Assembly: GCA_038205135.1 (NCBI GenBank)
Contig: JBBRCF010000017.1
Location: forward strand, 1-39,886
Reading direction: 5' to 3'
From: UBA9554 sp038205135
GTDB lineage: Bacteria; Pseudomonadota; Alphaproteobacteria; Rhodobacterales; Rhodobacteraceae
DNA length: 39,886 nt
This document shows positions 32,303 through 39,886 of this stretch, piece by piece. The translations under genes were made by a program, and so were the position numbers. The notes below the pieces were generated by a model. That model did no database searches, was not told where the DNA came from, and saw nothing but the letters and a program-made list of their open reading frames with translations. Within the stretch, counting starts at the first letter, position 1. Every line of letters starts with the position of its first letter.

Positions 32303-33718
32303 ATGTTTGCAAATTTCGACAACAGCTATGCCCGCCTGCCCGACCGGTTTCATACCCGGCAGGGCGCAGGACCCGCGCGCGCGCCGCGCCTTCTGGCGTT
32401 CAACACCGCACTGGCCGACCGGCTGGGGATCAGCGAACGCGACCCGGACCGGCTGGCGCGCATCCTGTCCGGCCAAGAAGTGCCCGTGGGCGCGGACCCG
32501 CTGGCGCAGGTCTATGCCGGCCACCAGTTCGGCGGATTTTCCCCGCAACTGGGCGACGGGCGGGCGTTGCTGCTGGGCGAGATCATCGCCCCCGACGGTG
32601 CGCGGTTCGATCTGGCGCTGAAGGGGTCGGGACGCACGCCTTATTCGCGGGCCGGCGACGGGCGGGCCTGGCTGGGGCCGGTGCTGCGCGAATATCTGCT
32701 GTCGGAATTCATGGCCGCCGTGGGCGTGCCCACCACCCGTGCGCTGGCCGCTGTGGCCACCGGGGAAACCGTGCTGCGCGACCGCCCTTTGCCCGGCGCG
32801 ATCCTGACCCGCGTGGCCGCTAGCCACATTCGGGTCGGCACCTTCGAGTTTTTCGCAGCGCGTGGCGACCGCGCAGGCGTTCAGGCGCTGTATGACCATG
32901 TTCGCGCGCGGCATTACCCGAACACCGCATCGCCCCATGACCTGATGGTGGCGGTGATGGCGCGGCAGGCCGACCTGATCACGCGCTGGATGGGGCTGGG
33001 GTTCATCCATGGCGTGATGAACACCGACAACACCGCGCTGTCAGGCGAAACCATCGACTACGGCCCTGCAGCGTTCATGGAAGCCTACCACCCTGACACG
33101 GTCTATTCATCCATCGACAGCTTTGGGCGCTATGCCTTTGCCAATCAGGCGCGGATTATCGTGTGGAACCTGGCCCAACTGGCCTCGGCCTTGCTGATGC
33201 TGGAACCTGACGCGGATGCGGCGTTGCCGCGCTGGCAGGCCACCTTGAACGCCATGCCGGAACAGATCGAGGTGGCCCGGCTGGCGGTTTTCGGGAAAAA
33301 GATCGGGCTGGCGCAGGCCCGCGCCGATGACGCCGGACTGATCGACGGGTTACTGGCGGCCATGGACCGAGGCCAAGCGGATTTCACCAATACGTTCTTT
33401 GCCTTGGCGGATGATCTGCATGTGCGCGATCAATTTCTGGACCCCGCGCTGTTTGATGCCTTTGCCCCGGCATGGCGCGCACGACTGGCCCAGGAACCCG
33501 ACCCGCATGCGGTCATGCGTGCGGCCAACCCCGTGCTGGTCCCACGCAATCACCGGGTCGAAGACACGATCCGTGCCGCCGAAACCGGCGATCTGGCCCC
33601 GTTTGAACGGTTGCTGGCTGCGGTCACCGACCCGTTCAGCAACCTCGATGAATTCAGCGACCTGCGCATCCCCGCCAGCCCCGAAAACGCGGTGCGCCAG
33701 ACCTTCTGCGGCACCTGA
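32303..33718 (+). CDS. selO: protein adenylyltransferase SelO (YdiU family)
   Basis: SelO is a kinase-like enzyme that transfers AMP to protein Ser, Thr or Tyr side chains and in E. coli responds to oxidative stress. The 471-residue protein has Lys107 in DLALKGSG, Glu130 in LREYLLSEF, the pair Asp242-Asn243 in MNTDN, and the metal Asp252 in IDYGP, in order and spacing with the active site known for the family. It has a single cysteine, Cys469 in the C-terminal CGT. The position matching E. coli Cys272 is Tyr268, so the regulatory disulfide known there cannot form. The start at 32303 is taken from family length; the upstream frame overlaps the GNAT gene. The stop abuts the ispG stop. Confidence 0.93.
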   Translation: MFANFDNSYARLPDRFHTRQGAGPARAPRLLAFNTALADRLGISERDPDRLARILSGQEVPVGADPLAQVYAGHQFGGFSPQLGDGRALLLGEIIAPDGARFDLALKGSGRTPYSRAGDGRAWLGPVLREYLLSEFMAAVGVPTTRALAAVATGETVLRDRPLPGAILTRVAASHIRVGTFEFFAARGDRAGVQALYDHVRARHYPNTASPHDLMVAVMARQADLITRWMGLGFIHGVMNTDNTALSGETIDYGPAAFMEAYHPDTVYSSIDSFGRYAFANQARIIVWNLAQLASALLMLEPDADAALPRWQATLNAMPEQIEVARLAVFGKKIGLAQARADDAGLIDGLLAAMDRGQADFTNTFFALADDLHVRDQFLDPALFDAFAPAWRARLAQEPDPHAVMRAANPVLVPRNHRVEDTIRAAETGDLAPFERLLAAVTDPFSNLDEFSDLRIPASPENAVRQTFCGT

Positions 33719-34867
33719 TCATCCGGCGGCGGCTGCCGCTGCTTCGGCGGCCGCATCAGCCGCCATCTGTGCGTCGATCTGGGCGGCTTTGCGTTCGACC
33801 TGTTCGACGATGTGATCGACCATCTGGTCATTCGACAGCTTGTGGCTTTGTTTGCCCGCCAGATACACCATGCCCGACCCCGCCCCGCCGCCGGTGAAAC
33901 CAACGTCCGTCATCAGCGCCTCGCCCGGCCCGTTCACCACGCAGCCGATAATCGACAGGCTCATCGGTGTCTTGATGTGCTCCAGCCGCTTTTCCAGCGC
34001 CTCGACCGTCTTGATCACGTCAAAGCCCTGCCGCGCGCAGCTGGGACAAGAGATGATGTTGACGCCGCGATGCCGCAGGCCCAGCGATTTCAGGATCTCG
34101 TAGCCGACCTTGACCTCTTCGACCGGGTCGGCTGACAGGCTGACCCGGATCGTGTCGCCGATGCCCATCCACAACAGATTGCCCAACCCGATGGCGGATT
34201 TGATCGTGCCGGTCATCAGCCCGCCCGCTTCGGTGATGCCCAGATGAATGGGGGCGTCGGTGGCGTCGGCCAGCATCTGATAGGCGGCGGCGGCCATGAA
34301 CACGTCGGACGCCTTGCACGAAATCTTGAAGTCGTGAAAATCGTTGTCCTGCAGGATCTTGATGTGTTCCAGCCCGGATTCCACCATCGCATCGGGGGTG
34401 GGTTCGCCGTATTTGTCCAGCAGGTGCTTTTCCAGCGACCCGGCATTGACCCCGATGCGGATCGAACAGCCGTGGTCGCGCGCCGCCCGGATCACTTCGC
34501 GCACCCGCGATACATCGCCAATATTGCCGGGGTTGATCCTCAGGCAGGCGGCGCCGGCCTCGGCGGCTTCGATCGCGCGGCGATAATGGAAATGGATGTC
34601 GGCGACGATGGGCACCGTAACCTCGCGCACGATTTCGCGCAGCGCCTTGGATGACGCCTCATCCGGGACAGATATCCGCACGATATCCGCGCCGGCTTCG
34701 ACTGCGCGCTGCACCTGCGCGATGGTTGCCGCCACATCGGTGGTCAGCGTGTTGGTCATCGTCTGCACGGTGATCGGCGCATCGCCCCCCACGGGCACAT
34801 TTCCCACCATGATCTGGCGGCTCTTGCGGCGCGCTATGTTGCGCCAGGGGCGGATGGGATTATGCAT
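33719..34867 (-). CDS. ispG: 4-hydroxy-3-methylbut-2-en-1-yl diphosphate synthase
   Basis: IspG (GcpE) carries out the penultimate step of the MEP isoprenoid pathway, reductively opening the cyclodiphosphate with a [4Fe-4S] cluster. In the 382-residue product the cluster ligands are Cys274 and Cys277 (CPSC), Cys309 (IIGCVVNGPGE) and Glu316. The TIM-barrel part includes ADIHFHYRRA (89-98) and INPGNIG (111-117). The last 14 residues are almost all alanine with Asp and Glu, an added tail. The start at 34867 is chosen because the frame upstream reads through a tandem repeat and has no family similarity. It follows rodZ on the same strand, as in E. coli. Confidence 0.96.
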   Translation of the reverse strand: MHNPIRPWRNIARRKSRQIMVGNVPVGGDAPITVQTMTNTLTTDVAATIAQVQRAVEAGADIVRISVPDEASSKALREIVREVTVPIVADIHFHYRRAIEAAEAGAACLRINPGNIGDVSRVREVIRAARDHGCSIRIGVNAGSLEKHLLDKYGEPTPDAMVESGLEHIKILQDNDFHDFKISCKASDVFMAAAAYQMLADATDAPIHLGITEAGGLMTGTIKSAIGLGNLLWMGIGDTIRVSLSADPVEEVKVGYEILKSLGLRHRGVNIISCPSCARQGFDVIKTVEALEKRLEHIKTPMSLSIIGCVVNGPGEALMTDVGFTGGGAGSGMVYLAGKQSHKLSNDQMVDHIVEQVERKAAQIDAQMAADAAAEAAAAAAG

Positions 34868-34918
34868 CAACGGGGCTTTCACAAGAATGATCTGGGCGAA
34901 AGATAGGCCAGCGCCCGG

Positions 34919-34982
34919 CAAAGGACAACGTCCGCAAAGGACAACGTCCGCAAAGGATAACACCCGCAAAGGATAACGCTGA
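34919..34982. repeat. 16-bp tandem repeat, 4 copies, rodZ-ispG intergenic region
   Basis: CAAAGGACAACGTCCG occurs at 34919-34934 and 34935-34950 exactly. Two diverged copies (CAAAGGATAACACCCG and CAAAGGATAACGCTGA) follow at 34951 and 34967. On the coding strand of rodZ and ispG the array begins 11 bases after the rodZ stop and ends 52 bases before the ispG start, so it lies in the mRNA between the two genes or in an ispG promoter region. Confidence 0.92.
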
Positions 34983-34993
34983 ACGCCCCGCGG

Positions 34994-36172
34994 TCAGTCC
35001 GATGACGCCGGGGTCACCAAGGCGGCCAGACTGCGCGCCAGATCCCGGTCGTCGGCTGGATCGGCCAAGGCATAAGCCGCCGCGAGCGTGGCCGATTGCA
35101 GCGACAGATTGGACGTCACGGTGCCGCGCGCGCCGGCGGGGCCGTAATGCTGCCCGTTCACCGCAAAATAGATCGCGCCCGATTCGCCCACCCGCAACAG
35201 CGGCGCTTCGGCCAGTGCGGGCACGGTCCAACGGGCGCCCGGTTCCATGATGCCCTCGAAAATCACGCTGCCATCAGCCGCGCTGACCCGCACCCAGGCC
35301 GGGCGCACGGCAACCAGCACCAGTTCCGGCACCGGGCCATCATTGACCTGCGGAACAACCGCGTCCGCCGGTGGATCAAGCCGCACCACAGGACGCACGG
35401 CATCTGCAAATATCCCTACGGTACCACGGTCCAGTGACGCGATTGGCGCATCGCGCGCGACCAGAACCGGCACATCCAGCGCCGGTGGCCGATACAGCCG
35501 GTCCAGCGCATCGGGGCTGGGCGGGTTCACATCGGTTACCAGCGCCGACAGCGTTTCCGGCACACCCTGCGTTGCGGGGCGTAGCGGATCGAGGTCGGAC
35601 AACACCGAGGGCGTCTTGTTGATCGGCGCAAACTTGACTCGCTGCACCTCGTTCAGAACGGTCCAGCCGCCATATCCCAGCGTTCCTATCAGCGCGACCA
35701 GCACCAGAACCGACCCCAGCGCACTGGGTTCGATGCGGGAAAACCAGCTGTCGGGCGCAGGCGCAAAAGGCGTCGAAGGCGTGGTGAACGGATCATAGGC
35801 GGCGGTCACGATCGGGCGAGGTCCCTTGCGCATGGTCGACGCCTCGGCGGCCATGCCATGCGACAACGAAAACCCGCTTTCGGTACAGAACTGGTCAAAG
35901 GCGTCATCCGGGTCCAGACCCAGATACCGGGCGTAAGACCGCACATAACCCGCTATGAAACCGGGGGTGTCGAACACCGACGGATCGCAGTTTTCGATGG
36001 CCGCAATATAGTTGGCACGGATACGCAATTCACGCTGCACATCCAGCAAGGATTTGCCGAGCGTGGCCCGTTCGCCGCGCATCAGGTCGCCAAGCCGAAG
36101 GTCGAAGTCATCAAAACCCTTGGGTTTGACTACTTCAGCCTCTGGAATACGCGATGTCCAGCGTCCGATCAT
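34994..36172 (-). CDS. rodZ: RodZ-like cytoskeletal regulator (HTH, TM, DUF4115)
   Basis: RodZ links the MreB cytoskeleton to the cell-wall synthesis machinery and sets cell shape. The 392-residue protein has an N-terminal helix-turn-helix domain (about 24-100, with LGDLMRGERATLGKSLLDV and NYIAAIENCDPSVF), one transmembrane helix (about 151-173), a proline-rich periplasmic linker, and a C-terminal DUF4115 domain (about 280-355, VLVAVRPAWVRVSAADGSVIFEG). GAGG lies 8 bases before the ATG. It is followed by ispG, the same order as in E. coli. In the 106-base gap to hemA a perfect inverted repeat ACGAT-TCGG-ATCGT (36209-36222) lies 37 bases upstream of the start. Confidence 0.9.
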   Translation of the reverse strand: MIGRWTSRIPEAEVVKPKGFDDFDLRLGDLMRGERATLGKSLLDVQRELRIRANYIAAIENCDPSVFDTPGFIAGYVRSYARYLGLDPDDAFDQFCTESGFSLSHGMAAEASTMRKGPRPIVTAAYDPFTTPSTPFAPAPDSWFSRIEPSALGSVLVLVALIGTLGYGGWTVLNEVQRVKFAPINKTPSVLSDLDPLRPATQGVPETLSALVTDVNPPSPDALDRLYRPPALDVPVLVARDAPIASLDRGTVGIFADAVRPVVRLDPPADAVVPQVNDGPVPELVLVAVRPAWVRVSAADGSVIFEGIMEPGARWTVPALAEAPLLRVGESGAIYFAVNGQHYGPAGARGTVTSNLSLQSATLAAAYALADPADDRDLARSLAALVTPASSD

Positions 36173-36278
36173 ACTGCCTGCCTCAATGTCGCGATCCCCC
36201 TCATCCCCACGATTCGGATCGTCCCTTTTCTTGAGGTTAGGTTAACATATCGCAAGTCCAAATGCAGGGCTTTTGGGG

Positions 36279-37508
36279 TCAGCCAGTTAATTCGGCGCGA
36301 TTCAGCGCACAAGCCGCCCAGAGCGCATCCATGGCCCGGACCAGCCCGTCGATCTCGGATTTGCCATGCACCGGCGAAGGCGTAAAGCGCAGCCGTTCGG
36401 TGCCGCGTGGCACGGTGGGATAGTTGATCGGCTGAACATAGATGCCGTAGCGGTCCAGCAGCATGTCCGACAGCGCCTTGGTGTGGACCGGGTCGCCGAC
36501 GATCACCGGCACGATGTGGCTGCCATGGTCGATCAGCGGCAAGCCCATGCCCTTCAGCCGCAGCTTCAGCTTGGCCGCCTGTTCCTGATGCCGGTCACGC
36601 AGAACCTGCCCGCCGGCGGTTTTCAGAAACGCGACCGACGCCGCCGCTCCGGCGGCAACAGCGGGCGGCAGCGACGTGGTAAAGATGAACCCCGGTGCAT
36701 AGGACCGCACCGCATCGCACATCTTGGCAGAGGCCGCGATGTACCCGCCGAACACGCCAAACGCCTTGGCCAGCGTGCCGTTGATGATGTCGATCCGGCC
36801 CATCAATCCGTCACGTTCGGCAACCCCCGCCCCGCGCGGCCCGTACATGCCCACGGCGTGCACCTCGTCGATGTAGGTGATCGCACCGAATTCATCCGCC
36901 AGATCGCAGATGTCCTTGATCGGACCGAAATCGCCGTCCATCGAATAGACGGACTCAAAGGCGATCAGCTTGGGCGCTGCGGGATCGTCGGCCGCCAGCA
37001 GTTCGCGCAGATGCGCCACATCATTGTGCCGAAACACCCGGCGGGCACCGCCATTGCGGCGGATGCCCTCGATCATCGACGCATGGTTAAGCGCGTCGGA
37101 ATAGATGATCAGACCGGGAAACAGCTTTGGCAGCGTGGATAGCGTGGCGTCATTGGCAATGTAGGCGGACGTGAACAGCAACGCCGTTTCCTTGCCATGC
37201 AGATCGGCCAGCTCGGCCTCCAGCCGCTTGTGATAGACAGTGGTGCCGGAAATGTTACGCGTACCGCCCGACCCGGCGCCGGTCGCATCCAGCGCGGCAT
37301 GCATCGCGGTCAGAACCACCGGATGCTGGCCCATTCCCAGATAATCGTTGCCGCACCAGACCGTAACCGGCGCCGTCGTGCCATCGGGCTTGCGCCAGAT
37401 CGCATGCGGAAACTGGCCCTGCGTGCGTTCGATGTCGATGAAGGTGCGGTAACGTCCCTCGGCATGCAGCGCGTTCAGGGCACGGTCGAGATGTGCATTG
37501 ATATCCAC
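36279..37508 (-). CDS. hemA: 5-aminolevulinate synthase
   Basis: ALA synthase condenses glycine with succinyl-CoA to 5-aminolevulinate, the first step of haem (and, where present, bacteriochlorophyll) synthesis in alphaproteobacteria. The 409-residue protein has the glycine-rich GSGGTRNISGT (79-89), His142 and Asp214/His217 around PLP (DEVHAVG), and the Schiff-base Lys248 in NGTLAKAFGVFGG, the same number as in Rhodobacter capsulatus. The start is GTG with GGAGG (37520-37516) 7 bases upstream. An FNR-type box at 37621-37634 lies 113 bases upstream, so expression probably rises when oxygen falls. Confidence 0.97.
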   Translation of the reverse strand: MDINAHLDRALNALHAEGRYRTFIDIERTQGQFPHAIWRKPDGTTAPVTVWCGNDYLGMGQHPVVLTAMHAALDATGAGSGGTRNISGTTVYHKRLEAELADLHGKETALLFTSAYIANDATLSTLPKLFPGLIIYSDALNHASMIEGIRRNGGARRVFRHNDVAHLRELLAADDPAAPKLIAFESVYSMDGDFGPIKDICDLADEFGAITYIDEVHAVGMYGPRGAGVAERDGLMGRIDIINGTLAKAFGVFGGYIAASAKMCDAVRSYAPGFIFTTSLPPAVAAGAAASVAFLKTAGGQVLRDRHQEQAAKLKLRLKGMGLPLIDHGSHIVPVIVGDPVHTKALSDMLLDRYGIYVQPINYPTVPRGTERLRFTPSPVHGKSEIDGLVRAMDALWAACALNRAELTG

Positions 37509-37620
37509 GATTTGTCCTCCGGGTCAGAGTGCGGGACCCCGTCCCGCCGATGAATGTTGAACAGGACATAGGCGCGCCCCGCTATGGGAACCACGTAACA
37601 GGTTGTCACAGACCGGCGAC

Positions 37621-37634
37621 TTGACTTGGGTCAA
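37621..37634. promoter_or_regulatory. FNR/FnrL-type box upstream of hemA
   Basis: TTGACTTGGGTCAA is a perfect dyad with the FNR family form TTGAC-N4-GTCAA. On the hemA strand, TGTTAC (37600-37595) lies 30 bases from the box centre. This is the distance expected when an activator at -41.5 serves a -10 element, and puts the start of transcription near 37586. The -10 match itself is weak. The box is 76 bases from the divergent dipeptidase gene and may also affect it. Confidence 0.65.
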
Positions 37635-37655
37635 GCGCGCCGGACGATAGTGGTC

Positions 37656-37683
37656 TGGACAGTCGATTGCGGCCTGCTAGGCT
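37656..37683 (+). promoter_or_regulatory. candidate promoter of the M20 dipeptidase gene
   Basis: TGGACA (37656-37661), a 16-base spacer and TAGGCT (37678-37683) resemble a sigma-70 promoter, 26 bases before the dipeptidase ATG. The -35 lies 22 bases from the FNR-type box. Confidence 0.35.
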
Positions 37684-37709
37684 AAACTCGACCCAAAAGG
37701 AGTTTGCCC

Positions 37710-39101
37710 ATGTCGCTGGATAACGTATCGCCCGACGCCGTTCTGGCCCGTATCGACGCAGGACTGGACGCAGCGCTGGACCGGCTGATGGATTTCCTGC
37801 GGATCCCGTCGATTTCCACTGATCCGGCCTTCAATGCCGATGTCGATCGTGCCGCCGACTGGTTGGTGGCCGAACTGCAATCACTGGGGGCCGAGGCATC
37901 GAAACGCGCGACCCCGGGGCATCCGATGGTTGTCGGGCATCTGGGCGAGGGCAGGCCGCACCTGCTGTTTTACGGGCACTATGATGTGCAACCGGTTGAT
38001 CCTCTGAACCTTTGGCACCGCGACCCCTTTGATCCGGCGATCGAGGATACCGACGCCGGCCGCGTCATCCGTGCGCGTGGCGCTGCTGATGACAAGGGCC
38101 AGTTGATGACGTTCCTTGAGGCCTGCCGCGCCATCATCGCCGAAACAGGACAACTGCCCTGCCGTGTCACGTTCTTTTTCGAGGGCGAGGAAGAATCCGG
38201 TTCGCCATCCCTGATCCCCTATCTGCAAAACCACGGGGCCGAATTGAAGGCCGATCTGGCGCTGATCTGCGACACCGGGCTTTACGATCATGACACCCCG
38301 TCCATCGCCACGCAGCTGCGCGGGCTGCTGGCCGAAGAGGTCACGATCACCGCCGCCGACAAGGACCTGCATTCCGGGTCCTTTGGCGGCATCGCGATCA
38401 ACCCGATCCACGTGCTGACCCGCGCATTGGCCGCGATGCATGATGACACCGGCCGCATCACGCTGGACGGGTTCTACGATGATGTGCCGGAACTGCCCGA
38501 TGCGCAGCGCGCGCAATGGCAGGCGCTGGCGTTCGATCATGCGGGGTTTCTGGGCGGTGTGGGGCTGAGTGTGCCCGCCGGTGAACAGGACCGCACGCCG
38601 CTGGAAATGATCTGGTCCCGCCCAACGGCAGAGGTCAACGGCATCTGGGGCGGCTACACCGGCGACGGGTTCAAGACCGTGCTGCCGTCCAAGGCGTCCG
38701 CCAAGGTCAGCTTTCGTTTGGTGGGCCAGCAGGACCCGGCCAAAATCCACGCAGCATTTGTGAAACATGTCGAAGCCTTCCTGCCCGCCGACTGCACCGC
38801 CGAATTCCCGATGGGGCGCGGCGCGGGCGCATCCGTCATGTCGATCGACAACCCGGCGTTCGAAGCCGCCCGCCGCGCATTGTCCGCCGAATGGCCGCGT
38901 CCGGCGGTCTTTGCGGGCTGTGGCGGGTCGATCCCGGTGGCGGGCCATTTCCAGTCGATCCTTGGCATGGACGTGATCCTGACGGGCTGGGGCAAGGATG
39001 ACGATCAGATCCATTCGCCGAACGAAAAATACGACCTCAGATCCTTTCACAAGGGGATCCGGTCCTGGGCACGGGTGCTGACCGCACTGGCGCGCAAATG
39101 A
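37710..39101 (+). CDS. M20 family metallopeptidase (dipeptidase-like)
   Basis: This 463-residue cytoplasmic zinc peptidase belongs to the M20 group that includes carnosinase-type dipeptidases, DapE and ArgE. The active site is visible: His90 and Asp92 in YGHYDVQP, the bridging Asp127 in GAADDKG, and the EGEEESGS motif (158-165) holding the general base. The lid domain (about 210-370) contains DLHSGSFGG, and GCGGSIPVAG supplies C-terminal substrate contacts. AAAAGGAG at 37695-37702, 7 bases before the ATG, fixes the start over a TTG two codons upstream. The stop overlaps the start of the alpha/beta hydrolase gene (ATGA). The natural peptide substrate is unknown. Confidence 0.9.
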   Translation: MSLDNVSPDAVLARIDAGLDAALDRLMDFLRIPSISTDPAFNADVDRAADWLVAELQSLGAEASKRATPGHPMVVGHLGEGRPHLLFYGHYDVQPVDPLNLWHRDPFDPAIEDTDAGRVIRARGAADDKGQLMTFLEACRAIIAETGQLPCRVTFFFEGEEESGSPSLIPYLQNHGAELKADLALICDTGLYDHDTPSIATQLRGLLAEEVTITAADKDLHSGSFGGIAINPIHVLTRALAAMHDDTGRITLDGFYDDVPELPDAQRAQWQALAFDHAGFLGGVGLSVPAGEQDRTPLEMIWSRPTAEVNGIWGGYTGDGFKTVLPSKASAKVSFRLVGQQDPAKIHAAFVKHVEAFLPADCTAEFPMGRGAGASVMSIDNPAFEAARRALSAEWPRPAVFAGCGGSIPVAGHFQSILGMDVILTGWGKDDDQIHSPNEKYDLRSFHKGIRSWARVLTALARK

Positions 39102-39886
39102 CCGTGTTGCGCGATGTCGTGTTTCAGGGACCGGACGGCGCGATTGCTGCCTCAATCGGGGGGGATGGCCCACCGGTGCTGTTGTTGCACGGCTTTCCGC
39201 AGACCCGCGCGATGTGGCGGCCGGTTGCCGCGCGCCTGATCGCTGCGGGGTACACGGTTGTCACTGCTGATCTGCGTGGATACGGCGCGTCGCACAAACC
39301 GCTGAACGGGCCGGATTATTCCTTTCGCGGCATGGCGGGCGACATGCGGGCCCTTATGACGGATCTGGGTCATGCGCGCTATCATCTGGTGGGCCATGAC
39401 CGGGGCGCGCGGGTGGCGCATCGACTGGCGCTTGATGACGCGACGGGGAGCCTGCAGTCGCTGACGCTGATGGATATCGTGCCGACGCATCTGATCCTGT
39501 CGGACCTGAACCGGCATGTCGCACGCGCCTATTACCACTGGTTTTTTCTGGCCCAGCCAGCGCCGTTTCCGGAAACCATGATTGGCCACGATCCGGCGGC
39601 ATTTTACGAAAGCTGCCTGTTGGGGTGGGGTGCGGCGCGGCTGGCCGATTTCGACGCCACCTTGATGGCAGAATATCGCGCCACGTGGACCGACCCAGAG
39701 GTGACGCGGGGCATGTGCGCCGATTACCGAGCCACGCTTGATCATGATTTTCCATTGGACAGTAACGACCTGCACCGCGTTCTGGATGTGCCATCGCTGA
39801 TCCTGTATGGCGCGGACGGTGCGATGGCGCGCGCCTATGATGTGGCGGCGACCTGGGCTCCGCGCCTGTCGCAGATCACCGCGCAG
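39098..39886 (+). CDS. alpha/beta hydrolase, fluoroacetate-dehalogenase type (partial, 3' end outside)
   Basis: The first 263 codons of an alpha/beta hydrolase are present; the window ends before the catalytic His. The oxyanion loop is HGFPQT (31-36). The nucleophile Asp101 lies in GHDRGAR, with Arg102 and Arg105 at the carboxylate-binding positions. The acid-supporting Asp126 is in MDIVPT. His147-Trp148 (YYHWFF), Trp177 (LGWGA) and Tyr210 (ADYRAT) match the halide-pocket residues of the Rhodopseudomonas fluoroacetate dehalogenase as I recall them. A C-F or C-Cl bond hydrolase is therefore possible; epoxide hydrolase or esterase relatives are the alternative. An Asp nucleophile argues against an ordinary esterase. 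It is coupled to the dipeptidase gene by a 4-base overlap. Confidence 0.85.
   Translation, partial: MTVLRDVVFQGPDGAIAASIGGDGPPVLLLHGFPQTRAMWRPVAARLIAAGYTVVTADLRGYGASHKPLNGPDYSFRGMAGDMRALMTDLGHARYHLVGHDRGARVAHRLALDDATGSLQSLTLMDIVPTHLILSDLNRHVARAYYHWFFLAQPAPFPETMIGHDPAAFYESCLLGWGAARLADFDATLMAEYRATWTDPEVTRGMCADYRATLDHDFPLDSNDLHRVLDVPSLILYGADGAMARAYDVAATWAPRLSQITAQ

Noticed and set aside
36209..36222. ACGAT-TCGG-ATCGT dyad upstream of rodZ as a terminator for hemA
   Set aside because: The T-rich stretch follows it only on the plus strand, while hemA and rodZ are read from the minus strand; it remains only a possible operator.
1..39886. search for a mobile element, phage, CRISPR array, tRNA or defence island
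   Set aside because: No transposase, integrase, spaced repeat array or tRNA-like sequence was recognised by eye, and the gene content is core metabolism and envelope. A tRNA and profile search would be needed to exclude small items.

Overview
The window is a dense, GC-rich stretch of core bacterial chromosome, best read as an alphaproteobacterium of the order Rhodobacterales (Roseobacter/Paracoccus-like). The reasons are an ALA-synthase type hemA, a DUF4167 gene next to prmC-prfA, an lptF-lptG-lptD-surA-pdxA run, and alphaproteobacterial versions of RF1 and RF2. No tRNA, rRNA, CRISPR array, insertion sequence or phage gene was recognised.

Layout. 1-3.7 kb: prfB (RF2), an amidase-signature hydrolase and a DUF2189 membrane protein, all on the plus strand. 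3.6-7.5 kb: the peptidoglycan genes mrcA and amiC on the minus strand. 7.6-11.4 kb: a class I aminotransferase on the minus strand, divergent from a periplasmic folding group (BepA-like M48/TPR protease, DsbA-like oxidase, and a shrunken thioredoxin-fold relative of that oxidase). 11.4-13.4 kb: holC and pepA on the minus strand. 13.5-22.8 kb: lptF-lptG-lptD-surA-pdxA, then an exoD fragment, a CNNM/CorC-type transporter gene and rsmA. 22.8-26 kb: the DUF4167 gene, prmC and prfA on the minus strand. 26-28.8 kb: a small secreted cysteine-rich protein, and a tightly packed DUF1499 / ureohydrolase / M20D amidohydrolase unit. 28.9-33.7 kb: mazG, an orphan iron-type solute-binding protein, a nucleoside hydrolase, a GNAT enzyme and selO. 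33.7-37.5 kb: ispG, rodZ and hemA on the minus strand. 37.7 kb to the end: an M20 dipeptidase coupled to an alpha/beta hydrolase that runs off the window and carries the fluoroacetate-dehalogenase residue set.

Common themes are the cell envelope (PBP1A, AmiC, RodZ, LptD/F/G, SurA, BepA- and DsbA-like proteins) and translation termination (RF1, RF2 and the methyltransferase PrmC). Packing is very tight. Many starts overlap the previous stop as ATGA or GTGA, and several convergent pairs have abutting or overlapping stops.

I did not find a clearly new multi-gene system. The best leads are an FNR-type box upstream of hemA, the dehalogenase-like hydrolase at the right edge, the full-size and mini DsbA pair beside a BepA-like protease, the exoD fragment plus transporter gene lying between pdxA and rsmA, three separate 15-16 bp tandem repeats at gene starts or leaders, and the mixed-charge DUF4167 protein.
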